This document shows positions 1 through 11,609 of a stretch of DNA of 64,000 bases, in pieces. The stretch is taken from contig NC_051445.1 in the NCBI RefSeq assembly GCF_001649575.2, forward strand, positions 10,025,386-10,089,385, in the 5' to 3' direction. The position numbers were made by a program, and so were the translations under genes. Within the stretch, counting starts at the first letter, position 1. Each line of letters starts with the position of its first letter. The notes beneath the pieces were generated by a model. It did no database searches and was not told the origin of the DNA. It worked only from the letters and a program-made list of their open reading frames with translations. Origin of the DNA: Kryptolebias marmoratus. Lineage: Eukaryota; Chordata; Actinopteri; Cyprinodontiformes; Rivulidae.

Positions 1-152
1 CTCGGCTGGCCTGGGAACGCCTTGGGATTCCCCCGGAGGAGCTGGCCCAAGTGGCTGGGGAGAGGGAAGTCTGGGTCTCCCTGCTTAGGCTGCTGCCCCC
101 GCGACCCGACCCCGGATAAGCGGAAGACAATGGATGGATGGATGGATGGAAC
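1..152 (+). mobile_element. 3' end of a non-LTR retrotransposon (LINE)
   Basis: Positions 3-119 read open as 38 codons plus stop: the C-terminus of a LINE reverse-transcriptase polyprotein (RLAWERLG ... [13 protein letters not shown] ... LLPPRPDPG). After the stop comes a short linker and a (GGAT)n-type tail at about 128-151. A tetranucleotide tail is typical of RTE/Rex-type fish LINEs, but I cannot fix the subfamily. The left side is cut by the window edge. A second copy of the same 3' end lies at 25108-25397 on the other strand. Confidence 0.8.
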
Positions 153-3071
153 ATTTATACAGAAACTGTTTAGTTTAATTTAAAGCAGAAAATCTTAAGA
201 ATTCTGACGAGACTAGTGACTCTCAACTGGGGGGTTGTGACCCAAAAGTGGGCTGTGGGCCTGGTTTTTGTGGGTCACAGGTCCGTGGTTTGCCTGTACT
301 TCTATGTTAAGACAAAAAATAAAATCAACTCTGATTGTTATGTCAGCTTTATATTTAATGAATGATTATGTAATAAGTAATCATCATCTATTCAATAGAT
401 GGGAACTCAGCTAAAGCTACATATTTTTTAACACTTTTTGAAACTACTTCTCAGTAGTTGTATTTTTTTTAATTTCATGTTTGTGAATAAAACTACTGCT
501 GAGTTTGTTTGTTTTAAAAAGGCTGAAATTAATAAGGTGAAAAATTGTATTTTAATTTTAATGGCGGTAACTGAACGTGAACAGGAACATTTCCCTCGGT
601 AGCATTACCACTTGCTGCTCGTTTTGTTTTAACATTAAAAAAATTAATTAAATTTTTTTTTTAAAAATTGTAGAATCCAATCAGCACCAAAAATTCCATC
701 CTTTGTTCTTGTCGCTACCATAAAATTCAAAATTAGCTTCTTCTTTGTGACAACCTCAACATTTCCTGAAAATTCATCAAAATCTGTTTGTTACTTTTTG
801 AGCAATCTTGTGCATAAACAAACAAACAAACAAACAAACAAAAACAGTAAAAATAAACCTTCTTGGCGGAGGTCAATAAAAAGAATCAAGACTTCTCACC
901 ACACAGATCTACAGACCGCAGGTCACAGTCTTTTCATTTAAGGTCTATTTTAAAATACATGGTAACGTGTTTTTAGCCGTTTCTGTTGGATGTTTGGTTT
1001 GTAGCAATCAACACTTTAAACACTAATTAAAAATAAAACGTTTCCCAAATTTTTGAGTTGTTAAAAATTAATATTGAAGAGGTTTCAGAGCTTTTATTGG
1101 ACCAATCAAGACTTTAAAAGACACCACGTTAGACTCTTCTAAAGCTGTGGACTTTGGGACCTCTGTGTTCAAATAACTTCTGTATTAAAAAAAGAGACCA
1201 AAGGAAACACAGCTGGAAGGAACCGAAGAAACTGACAGCGTGAGAAGGACACAAATACTGAGATTCATTCATATGAAGTGACTTTTCTTTGTCCATCACT
1301 CAGCCTTGTGTGTACATTGTGTCACCGTGTAACCTTGTGGGTCCACTACACACTGAACAACACCCTGACATCAGTGACCATCGTTTTTTATCAACGTTCT
1401 CACGCTTTTCAGCGTTGCTGCTGTTGAATAGTGGCCTACCCTCTTCATCACAAGGGTATAAAACCTCCTCTCCTCGCGCCTCTTCACTCTCTAACCACAT
1501 TTGGTGAATTTCAACCTCCTCTTTTTGGAGCTCTTATAATTTCTCTGCATTTTTTTGTTGTTGTTCTTCCACATCCCGAATCCAAAAAAAAAGTTGTGCT
1601 GTTGTGTAAAATGTAAATAAAAACAGAACGTAACGATTTGCAAAACCTCTGCCCATCTTTACTTCTGAGAGGTTCAGTCTCTTCAAAATTTTCTTTTTAT
1701 ATAACCACTTCTTATACCGACCTGTTACCAATTAACCTAATTCATTTAAAATTGAATTTATTATTTCGTCCTTTGACTTTTAGAGCCATCTGTTGTCCCG
1801 TCCTGTCTTTTTTTGAGATATGTCCCTACCATAAAAATCAAAATTACCTTAATCTATTCCTAAAAATGGCACATTTTTTTAAGCATTTGATTTGTTTATG
1901 ATGTTCCATTGTGAATAAAATATAGATTTATGATATTTCCAAATGGTTGCCTTCTGCTTTTAGTTACATTTAAACAAAATTCCAACTTTTTATGGAATTG
2001 GGAATATCTGTGAGGACGCATGAAAGAAGCCAGGTGTAACTGCAGACTTCAGGCACTTGCGCCTCTCTTTATTAGTTTCTACGGCAAAGTTGTGTAAGAA
2101 TTTGACATTCTTTGGTCGTGCTTTTCGCATATCTCTCATGGAATGGAAAACTGTAATGGTGAACTCTTTCCCTGCTTGGTCTTGATAAATCTGTAAGATT
2201 TTAAGCTTGCCAAGGCTCTGACCACATTTATGAATCTGAACCTCCTTAGAGAACTTTAACAACATGATGTGAATCATTAAAATCCAGAGAACATTGAAAA
2301 TAAACACATAAACAGCTCTCCGAGAGAAAGAGCGCCTCTACGACAGCAAGAGCTGCTGAGGTTTAAGGGCACTGTGACATTGAGAGTTAATTAAAAAAAT
2401 AATAAAAAAAGCCACATTCCTGCATCTCACATGAGGCAGAGCTGCACTTTCCTAAATGTCGGAGTGTGTTTGTGTGACTTGTTCAGCCTGTCTCTGTTTG
2501 TAAGCGTGGTAAATGAAAACGTGCATGTGAGGCGAGGCCTTACGTTAATATAACTCTGTCCTGCAGCACAAGGTTAATGATAAAATCTGACCCGCTCACT
2601 GACTGATAGATCAGGAGATTATACACCCCCCCCTCTCTCCTTCTGCACACACACGTCTCTCTTTCAAAAGCAACGCACACACACACACACGCGTTACAAA
2701 AGAGCGTGTCTCCATATGCATACACTAATTAACCGGCACAATAACAATCCCATGCCTCATCCAAACACTGCTCAAGCTGTCATGTTCTAATTAAAGCAAG
2801 TTGGAGCAAAAAAGGGAAAAAAAAACAAAACAACATAAACTGGATTATATAAAAGTTTACAAGTTGGACTAAATGTTAAATGATTCAGGAAACTCAAATC
2901 ACGTTTTCTGGTTTCTCTGCACCTGGTTTGCAAGTGTTACCAACTAAATTTGAGTTTCTGCAAGAGTAAATACGGGATCGAAATCAGGAGCTGACGAGTC
3001 ACTCTTCTCCTAAAGCAAAAGCTCCTAACTTACAGCGGAAACTGAAACATTTACTGCATCGTGAGCCTTAC
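153..3071. other. Intergenic, AT-rich, no gene seen
   Basis: No coding exon is supported. It holds an (AAAC)n microsatellite at about 818-845, preceded by a segment (about 705-815) resembling the tail of the roughly 300 bp repeat family found at 24.7 and 36.4 kb (CATCAAAATC...GTTA...TTTTTGAG). The hAT-like remnant at 1575-2002 is listed separately. A short CA-rich stretch lies at 2645-2690. Confidence 0.6.
1575..2002. mobile_element. hAT-like non-autonomous DNA transposon remnant
   Basis: The left end (CCCGAATCC, a run of A, then TGTGTAAAATGTAAATAAAAACAG) and the right end (inverted match ending ATGGAATTGGG) form degenerate terminal inverted repeats of a very common fish element that starts ACAACCCCAATTCCGAAAAAGTTGGG. 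The internal motif GTCCCTACCATAAAAATCAAAATTA also belongs to this family. No transposase reading frame remains. A related longer copy is at 48152-48950. Family placement is from memory of fish repeats, not a search. Confidence 0.65.
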
Positions 3072-3164
3072 CAGAAACTGATCGATATTCAGAACCGTCT
3101 CAAACGTGTTGATGCGCTCCCTCATCTTCTCGGCTACTTCTTGGGTTCGTTGCTGCTGCACAAC
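3072..3164 (-). CDS. Candidate orphan exon, 31 codons (weak)
   Basis: On the minus strand an acceptor-like CAG precedes 93 open bases, followed by a good donor (CTG|GTAAGG). The translation VVQQQRTQEVAEKMRERINT..NIDQFL looks like an amphipathic helix and both ends are in phase 0, so the exon would be symmetric. The upstream polypyrimidine tract is poor and no partner exons are visible, and I do not recognise the peptide. It could be a chance frame or an exon of a gene extending beyond the window. Confidence 0.22.
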
Positions 3165-6100
3165 CTGCTGACTCCAACATGCAGCAAGTCCCTCTCTGAG
3201 TATCTGTGTCTCGCATCTGTCCTTTCCTGTCTTTGACCGTGTGGAGGACACAGACCATTTCTGCCGCTTTACAGTATAGAGTCCAGTGAGTGACAGGTAT
3301 GGTCTCACACACACACACGTGCACACGTAAGGGAAAGCAGCAGAGGTTAATACAGGCACTTGAGGGTTGACAATAAAGTGTCAGCAGCTCTTAATTCAGA
3401 GGGGAAGTCTCTCAGTCAGGCAGCCGGACCTGCAAAGTCCTGTAGTGATATTAGAACTGATCCCATGCAGGCAGGATACGAGCTTCAGGTATGAGAGTAA
3501 TACCTGCTGACTGAGAGGAGACCAGAACCATGTTCACTCGGTATGGGACTGCATGGAGAGCACCGTACTGTATTTTAAGCACCTTGGACACTGATGACAT
3601 GCTTCACTAAAGCTTAATCGGCCACAGCTACAATACTTTTTCCTATTGCTGACCATATTTTTTGTTGAGCGCTTGGTCCCTCATCTTTATTGAAGTTTTT
3701 ATTACAAAAGAAACGTACAACACAACAGCTCTTCGGAAAGGTGAACTCGTTTTTTTATAGTTTGTTTTCAAGAATCCCGACTTTCACCGTTCAGTAGTTC
3801 TTCAAGTCTTTTTTTAATCATCCTCTGTCCAGTCCTTGTCCCAGACCATGACAGCCCATTATGCAGTGCGTGCTTAAAAAAAATGAGGAAAATAGACAAG
3901 TGGAAGGCAAAAAAACAGAAGTGTCAGACCTAAAAGAAACTGCAGATAAACAGCGTCTGACTGAAAGTCATGTCTTTAAGAAATACAATAAAAAATCTAG
4001 CAAAGACGCAACAAGACAAGACTCTCAGTTGATCGTTTATAGTCAAGTTTTCAACTCTTGTTGGTGTTAAATACCATTAATGTCTGTAAAACTGTGTTAT
4101 TTTTAGCCTTTTGCATAAATTCAACTGAATAAAATCAGAAAAATTGTGTCTTTGCAACAAACTACTGGTAAAGTTACTAACTAGATAGCAAATAACTTGT
4201 TATCTATAGTAGTGGCCACTACTTTTAATACATAGCTAGCAGTCCAAAAGTTCTCAAACCATTTACAAACTGCTGGGTCAAATCAAATACTGACTGAATA
4301 CCATTAATACCACATGCCTTAACACCATAACTACAGATTCCATTGTTAGCTGTGCTGTTTAAAGCCTTATTTTTTGTTAAGTTGTTAGTTTCGTATCGAG
4401 TTTAGGGGTCCCTTTTTTGCCTGAATGACTCACAGGTCAGAGCTGATCACAAACAACAAACGTTTCTCTGAAAAAGTTCAGGTACTGGACAGAAAATGAG
4501 TGAGAAAGCAGCTGAAGTCAGCAGAAAAATGGAAAAGACGTTCGGGAAAACATCAGGAAAACGTTGCTCAATATGACTTTTAGATATTACAAGAAAGAAA
4601 TAAAAGCTTGATGTTTAATCACTTGGCCTCGGTTTTCTTTTACAACCATATTACTTGCATTCGTTTAAAATATTTCTCTACAGGAACCAAAAATGAGCCA
4701 CAATCTGCTGGGAGACGTCTGAAAGTCTTTTGGACTCAGTGCAAATTAAACCAGTGCTATAAATTATTATCCCTGCCCTTCATTTAAACATTTTCATACC
4801 CAAACATTTGCATCCTTGAGACCAAAGCATTTTTTTGATTAAAAACTTTTTGGGGTTTTTTGCAACTTTTTGCCATAAACTGGTTTAAATAAGAGTTCAT
4901 ATTAGGGGTCCATCTGTGACAAAACAGCAGTAATTTCTTTAAAATCGAGCCCTGTTCTTCAAAAGTAGCATAAATCAATCAGAATCTCAGTTTACAGGAG
5001 AAGCATTTCATGTTTTTCCACCCACACATTTCTATAAAGGTAGCACACATCTGAAACCTGAGTTTTGAAATGCCACAGATGCTTCCTTCTTCGTCCTTTC
5101 TCCTACGTCTGAACTCTCCGGACAACCTTTCACCTTTCTTCCTGTCTTGTTCCCCCTTTAAACTTTCCCTCTCACCACCCTTTGGTCCCCATCCATCCAA
5201 CCCCCGCCCCCCCCTCTCCTGAGCTGAAACCTTACTCGCTGATAATTTTAGCAGGAGTGTGACCCAACGTTCACTGACACACTTCTGTTCCACGCTGTTT
5301 GTCTTTTTTTTTCTCTCTCTTCGGCTCGTCTCTCCCAGGAGGCCTTTCGTACAGACAGATGGCCCGTTGTAACCTTTGTGGAAAACAACGACAGGTTATT
5401 GACGCTATTTCTTAATGTGGCGTTTGATATAGATGCTGCCGATGTAATGAATTCGTTATAACATTATGCCCACGCCTGTAATTGAAAAGAACATTCAGTG
5501 ACAGCAAAACCTCACGAAATTTAATGGCTTAATCTTCTACATCCCAGTCGTTCCAGTGTGCGAGACATTTGGCAGGTGAACGAGATCCCCTTTAGTAGCT
5601 TGTAATATCTGAGACTTATGCGATCTGTTTCATTGCTCTACTTCTCACGCAGCCTCCTTTTATGCTGCATAAAGTGTAACACTGAAATCAGGCACAAACT
5701 CACAGTAGGAGTGTGTTTGGAGGGCAAACACACTGGCAACACTTTGTTTTCACCACCCGGCTGGAGCGTGTCTGTCAGCGACGTGAGAGTCCGCAGAGGG
5801 AGCTTCCTTTTTGTTAAGGTCAGGGGTCAACAGCAGCAGTGTCTCTTGGAGGGAATTAAGACAACTGTAGCAGTTCGGCTTGCATTAATTTAGGGATTTG
5901 GAGGTCAAATAACTTTAGAGTTGAACTAAAACTGATTTTTTTTTTTATGTCCGGGTTATAATTTGAACTAATATAACAAGTGGAGAAAGTTTCTAATTTT
6001 AAATGCCTGGGAACAATCAGAGACGAGCTCTCACTCCATAACTTATATTTGACTCCTGTATATGAAAACGTCTCAGATTTCTAATGACCCTTCTCACCAC

Positions 6101-9100
6101 TTTTACTAATCTTTTCAGTTGCTGCCATCTAACAAGAAAAATAAACCGCTTTAAAACAATTTTATTCTGTCTACTGCACCCATTTTGACTGTTTTGCATT
6201 GATCTTTGGATTTATTTTGTTTCGAGCTCTGACAGTTCAGGCAGAAGTTGAGGCAGAATTCTGTAGAAATATTAGAAGGAACGGACATCTTACCTGTGGG
6301 GCTTTTTGTATTACTTCAGTTTGGAGAAACAGAGATTATTTAAGGTAACGCCTTGTTCAAGTGGCCAAAACCAAAGTGGCAGTGATCGAAACTCCGGCTT
6401 TATTCCAGGATCCAGATCGTTTGGCTCAGCTCACCAAAAGGACCTCAAACGACTCTTCACTTAATCCTTCAGTCCTACCAAACAGCTCTGAGCCGTAACT
6501 CTCATCACTACAAACTCGACTGCTCTCACCTTAAAACTTCAGTCTCACCTACAGCGTTTCAAGCAAATGCTGTTTTATAAACTTACACATTGCTTCCATT
6601 TTCACGTCGCACATTGATTTACACAGATATCTGCGGCCATTTGAAAGCACAAGTAGCGGCAGCAGCTAGCTGTAGCACTTCGGGCACAGCCTGGGGAACT
6701 TTCAGGCCGGAACATGACAATATTTCGCCCAGGATAAAAATGAAATTAACAAAAAATGTAACATTTTTTAAAACAGAACTCACGCGAGCCAATATAAACG
6801 GTTTAGACTGGAATAGGTTTGGTCTGGTCCAGCTTGGACTAGCCTTTAGCTCGTCGGTTGGGTCATACTTAAACTCCATCGCTCCAAACTGAGGTTAAAG
6901 TTAAATACAACAGGTAAGATAGTGTTCTTATCCTCTGCACAGAACGCCACCTCAAAAGACCTGAACTCTTCTCTTAATCTCTTGCTGTTTGCAGATTTAG
7001 TTTTGGTAACAAACGGGACACAAGTGCATCAGTTTAGTTTCTTCTGTCTCATTTATAGACGTTCCTATAAAGATAAGATTACAAGGACTACACTTGAAGA
7101 AAAAGTTAAATTTTTTAAATAATGACATCATTAAGTTTGATTCAATCAAGCACCATTTCAGAAATGAATCAGAAACGGCCTTTTTAAATGATACTTTTCA
7201 AATGAATTACAATCATTATCAGGAGCAACCTGTACAGCTACATAAATTTAAATGTATTTAAACTTGGCTTTTGATTGAGCATTTTGTTAAAGTAAACTTT
7301 CTTGTAATTAATGTTTTTTTAGGACACTTGTCTAAAATTATGACTTTAAACTCATTACCTATTTTTCTTCCCATATTTTTTTATAATTATTTTGTAAATC
7401 TGCAGCTTTATTTTCTGCTGTGGTTAAAGTTTGACTACTAAATGATACTTTAGCTGATATTTGAGGCCTGTAGACAGCGATATGAAAGCTGTTTTCACTC
7501 TTTAACTGAGTTCGTTTTTTTAAAACTCCTCTCACAGAAATAAAAACACTTTTGCAAATGTGTGAGCCAACCCGAAAATACACGCTTCCTGATCAGTAAA
7601 TGAATGATTTTAGCATAATCTATAAACAGCTCTGCACATAAACTCTTCAAATCCTCTGAGGCTCTTATTTCCTCACAGACAGCTTTCACACCTGAGAGAC
7701 GTGTGGCTTCACATAGACATTAGGCTTGTAAACAGTGTCATTAATTGAGATTTTGTATTTATATCTGACATGTGGGGCCTTCGAGGGGCTAACGGAGGGT
7801 CGGGGATTACAGATTTGCTTTGGTCAACAGTCCAGGAAAACAGGAGGAGAAGGAGGAAGCACTGGCACGCTGCTGCTCCTCACTTTGTCAGCTACGAGTT
7901 CATAAATCCTCCGCCCAGATGCTCCAGCCTTGATTGCTCATTAATTCGTTCTAAAACCCGCAATTACTTCTGCAGAAAAGAGCAGTTTGAGGCTTTGAGT
8001 CCGTCGTTCCTGAAGCAGAAATGGGTTTTGCTAAAACCGTGCCAGCAGACACGTCAAGTTTCTCCAGGGAGAAGAACGCTGCACGAGCGTTTGAACAGAT
8101 TTCATTTAAAACATAAGCTGTCTGCTCATCTTTCCTGTATAAAAGTATTTATACCCACCAGAACGTTAAGGGCTGCAGTTTCAGTGGGCGTACAGGTGAC
8201 ACAAAGAAATGTGTTTGAGAATACACTTTAGCCAACACAAGTCAAAGGTATGAGATCAACTTAGTGTTCGAAATCCAAATAAAGAAAATCCTTGTTTACT
8301 GCAGGGATTGCTTTTCGCTATTTATCACCTTCGCTCTGATTCGAGACGTGGGCGGTGTAAAACCGTGGGTCCGTTAATGTGTTTGAGGCCTGAACTTGAC
8401 ATTAAGTTGCGGAAATCTGGCTCAATATGAAAAGGCAACAGAGGAGGAGCCCCGAGAGAGTGGAGATGAGGAGTATTGATTTGGACGGGAGGCTGTGACA
8501 GGCAGCCGGTGTGATGTGACAGAGTGACAAGGCAAAAAGAAAACTGAAACAAATAAAGTAACAAATGATGGATTAAAAGAGCGAGAACAGTGAAGGATGG
8601 GTGAAGATTAAGTAAAAAGGAGAGATGAGGAAAGAGCAGAGATGGGACAACAAACAAACAATCAATCAGGCAGGTAAAGGTAGACTAGAAAACACCTACC
8701 AGGGTCTGCTGGTATCTCAGAGCCTTCCTTTGCGATGCATCTGCAGCCATTGACACGCCGTCACTAATCCAAAAATAACCTCCCTGGACACCCCAGCATT
8801 TCCAATGGAGTTGGCAACACCATACACTCTGTCTAATATGTATTCACTCTTTAAAACAGGTCAAACAGACATGAAAACTTCTCGTTTCTCAGTCTCCCAC
8901 AGACTCGAGCTCAAGCACTCCGGTTGGAAAGAGCAGATCGCTGAAGCGCGGAGGAGATCCTTCCCGAACCAGATGATCCGGAGGCTGCGAGCCTCCCAAC
9001 TCCACTGCAGGACGGACAGACAGAAGTGAGACGGACAGACAAAGCAGAGCAAAGTGATCTGATGAGGCAGAGAAGGACACAGCTCTTTCCTTTATTAGAA

Positions 9101-11564
9101 CTGCAGACACCTAATAACATGGACACACACATAAACAGAACTTGTTGCTCTTACAGCACCCTCCCTGCCAGCCAGCTATTAGATGTATGCGTGTGTGTGT
9201 GTGTGTGTGGAGGGCCTGTTCTTGTTTGGACAGCGTTGGTGGCGGTGGGAGTTGGAAGGGCACCCCTCACAGGGCTGCCCCTGCAACGTGAGCGGAAAGG
9301 TGCACACGACACCCCCATGACAGCTCACACCTTATCAGCCAATGCAGCGAGGCATTCCCCCATAACACTCACATGCTGTGGCAGAGCCCTCATCCTTAAA
9401 TGTGCCCTCCCAACAGAAAAAAAAACACACACCCCAGAATGCTCCGACAGGAAAGTGATCTCCGTATTGCTGGAACCTACAGCAGGTTCGAGTGTCCCGA
9501 GGGGCTCGTGCAGGAGGGGAACCAAAGCATCTGAGCTGCAACGGTGGAGAAGCCCACAGACCTTTGGTATGCTCTGCACCATGAGGCAACATCCCAAAAA
9601 GAAGAGCTGATCTAAGTGTTTCTGCTCCATAGGTGGGTTTCTGCGATCTTTTCCGCCTCATGAGACAGACAGACATTAAAACAACCACAAAGACACACAG
9701 ATCCCCCTAAACTCCTCCCTGCTTTGTGGTCCACACGCTAGCACATAACATCTTAATCTCACCGCTCCATCTGAGGCCAGCGGGAAATGTGTTACTCTGA
9801 CCGCCAACGTGTGTGTGTGTGTGTGTCAAGGGAGAATGACTGAGGACAGCTGGCTGGGCCTCTATCTGATACACTAAGAACATTATCAGCGGGTGTCGGC
9901 AAGGCCGTGAGAGAGGTTCATACAGCCCAGCTGAAGCGGGGAGACCTGAGCGCAGCGAAATAGTGGGGAGCCAGTTATACTATACCTGAGGAGGGCGAGG
10001 ACGGGCTGTACGCCGGCAACAACACGCACAAACACAGCAACAAGGAGGATCAAGTGTGGCGGAACCATGCACAGGAGCAGAACGTTAGTCCATGGGCTTC
10101 GCATTCACAGAGAACAAACCAAGTTACGATCCAATTCGGAGGGAAATCCAGAAAGCACACATACGTTTTTAAGAAAAAAAACAATGCATCTTGTTTAAAG
10201 GTAAAGGCATGTTTATTGTACAAAATGTTTGGCAGTCACTGGTGATGACACAAAATCTATTTAGCTGCCCCTCCAAGAGTTCAGCACAACTAATTTACCT
10301 TAAGAACTCCTCAACCCCTAGAAAAGCTACATTTTTAAATCTTTAAGTGATCTCTGGATTATAAATAGCTAATTGAATAAATGACTCATTTTCTGAATAA
10401 GGTAAAAAAAACACCTTACACCTTTTTAAGTGCATCTTTGTGTTCAGATGGTTAAAATCCAATACTGTTTCAACCACATGCTTTACTTTCCTCAGTACAA
10501 CACTGTTGTGAATAAACCCACTTGTCTCTTTAAAGCTTTTCTGCGGGGCTATCAATGCTCACAAAACCTCCAAAAATAGTTTTTAAACACGGAGGGGAGC
10601 CAGAGCAATACAATAGACTAGTTTATCTAACTGTTCCTCCTCACGCTGCTGTGACAATCTGCATATTAGACACGGAAGACATATTTTATCATCATTGGAT
10701 CAGGTAGAGACACTAAATATACATCTCCCACGCAGAGATAAACACTTGGAAAAAGAAAAGGTCAGAAGTTATAGTGTAGCTGAATGACCCTACAAGTAGC
10801 ACCGCATTGCAGCCCACCACCCTGTAATCGACAGAACCAGTTTGAGGAATATAAGTGGGCGTAGTTATAAAATTAACATTTAAAATGCTGCATTTTCCTG
10901 ACTAAATACTCACATTCAAAAACAAAGGAGTAAATGACTGAAAAAAGATGCCCCTTTAACTGTTTTTCCTGCCACAAATAAAATCAATAGGAAAAGAAAA
11001 ATATATATATTTTCTACAATTTGTTTCTCCTGTTCTGTTATATTTACAGTCATCTGTAACTGATGTCATAGCTGTCTGCAATCGTAAAAAGGATTAATTA
11101 ATGAAGAATAATGATATTCGAGAGATAATGAAATGCATTTGTCTCTGTGGTGCTGCCCCCTGCCTGTCACTACAGTAAAAACAAGAAACGTCGCAAACTT
11201 TTAACCAGACATATACAAATAAAAACACGAGCTTAAAAACTCCTATAAAATGAATTTTGTACAAAACAAAGTGACAAAAATAGATTTGTTTACAAAATAC
11301 AGTTTAAAAAGAGACTTGAATGTGAAACCTCAGTGTCTTTGTGCAGTTTGAATGAAAAAGATTAACCTAAAACCCCTCTAACTGGCATCAGAGTACATGT
11401 GGATGAACAGAAACTCGCTCATTTTGTGTGTGTGTGTGTGTGTATGTGTGTGATCTGAATGAACGAACCTGCTTGGACATACAGCTTCTAACAAGGGGAA
11501 TGTGGCAGTGTTTGGTGACGCGATGAGCTGTGCTGCCTTTTGCTGAAAGACTTCACTGCGAGGA
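3165..11564. other. Intergenic region with microsatellites, no gene seen
   Basis: Open frames here are short, lack flanking splice signals or family resemblance, and look like chance. CA/GT microsatellites occur at about 9190-9210, 9809-9826 and 11425-11452. Segments near 4200-4400 and 6900-7600 are plain AT-rich sequence. Part of the right end may be distal casp2 3' UTR if poly(A) sites beyond 11585 are used. Confidence 0.5.
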
Positions 11565-11567
11565 ATG

Positions 11568-11590
11568 TTGTGTGTGTGTGTGTGTTTATT
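11568..11590 (-). terminator. casp2 proximal poly(A) signal next to a CA repeat
   Basis: The minus strand has AATAAA at 11585-11590, about 20 bases after the casp2 stop codon, followed directly by a (CA)n tract at 11568-11584. This would give an extremely short 3' UTR, so a more distal signal may be used as well. Confidence 0.4.
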
Positions 11591-11609
11591 TAAAGTGCTC
11601 TGTTGCATA

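Noticed and set aside
7770..8231. 153-codon open frame on the plus strand
   Set aside because: No splice context, no recognisable motif, composition like non-coding flanks.
9026..9610. 194-codon open frame on the plus strand
   Set aside because: Runs through a (GT)n microsatellite (Cys-Val repeats) and has no family resemblance.
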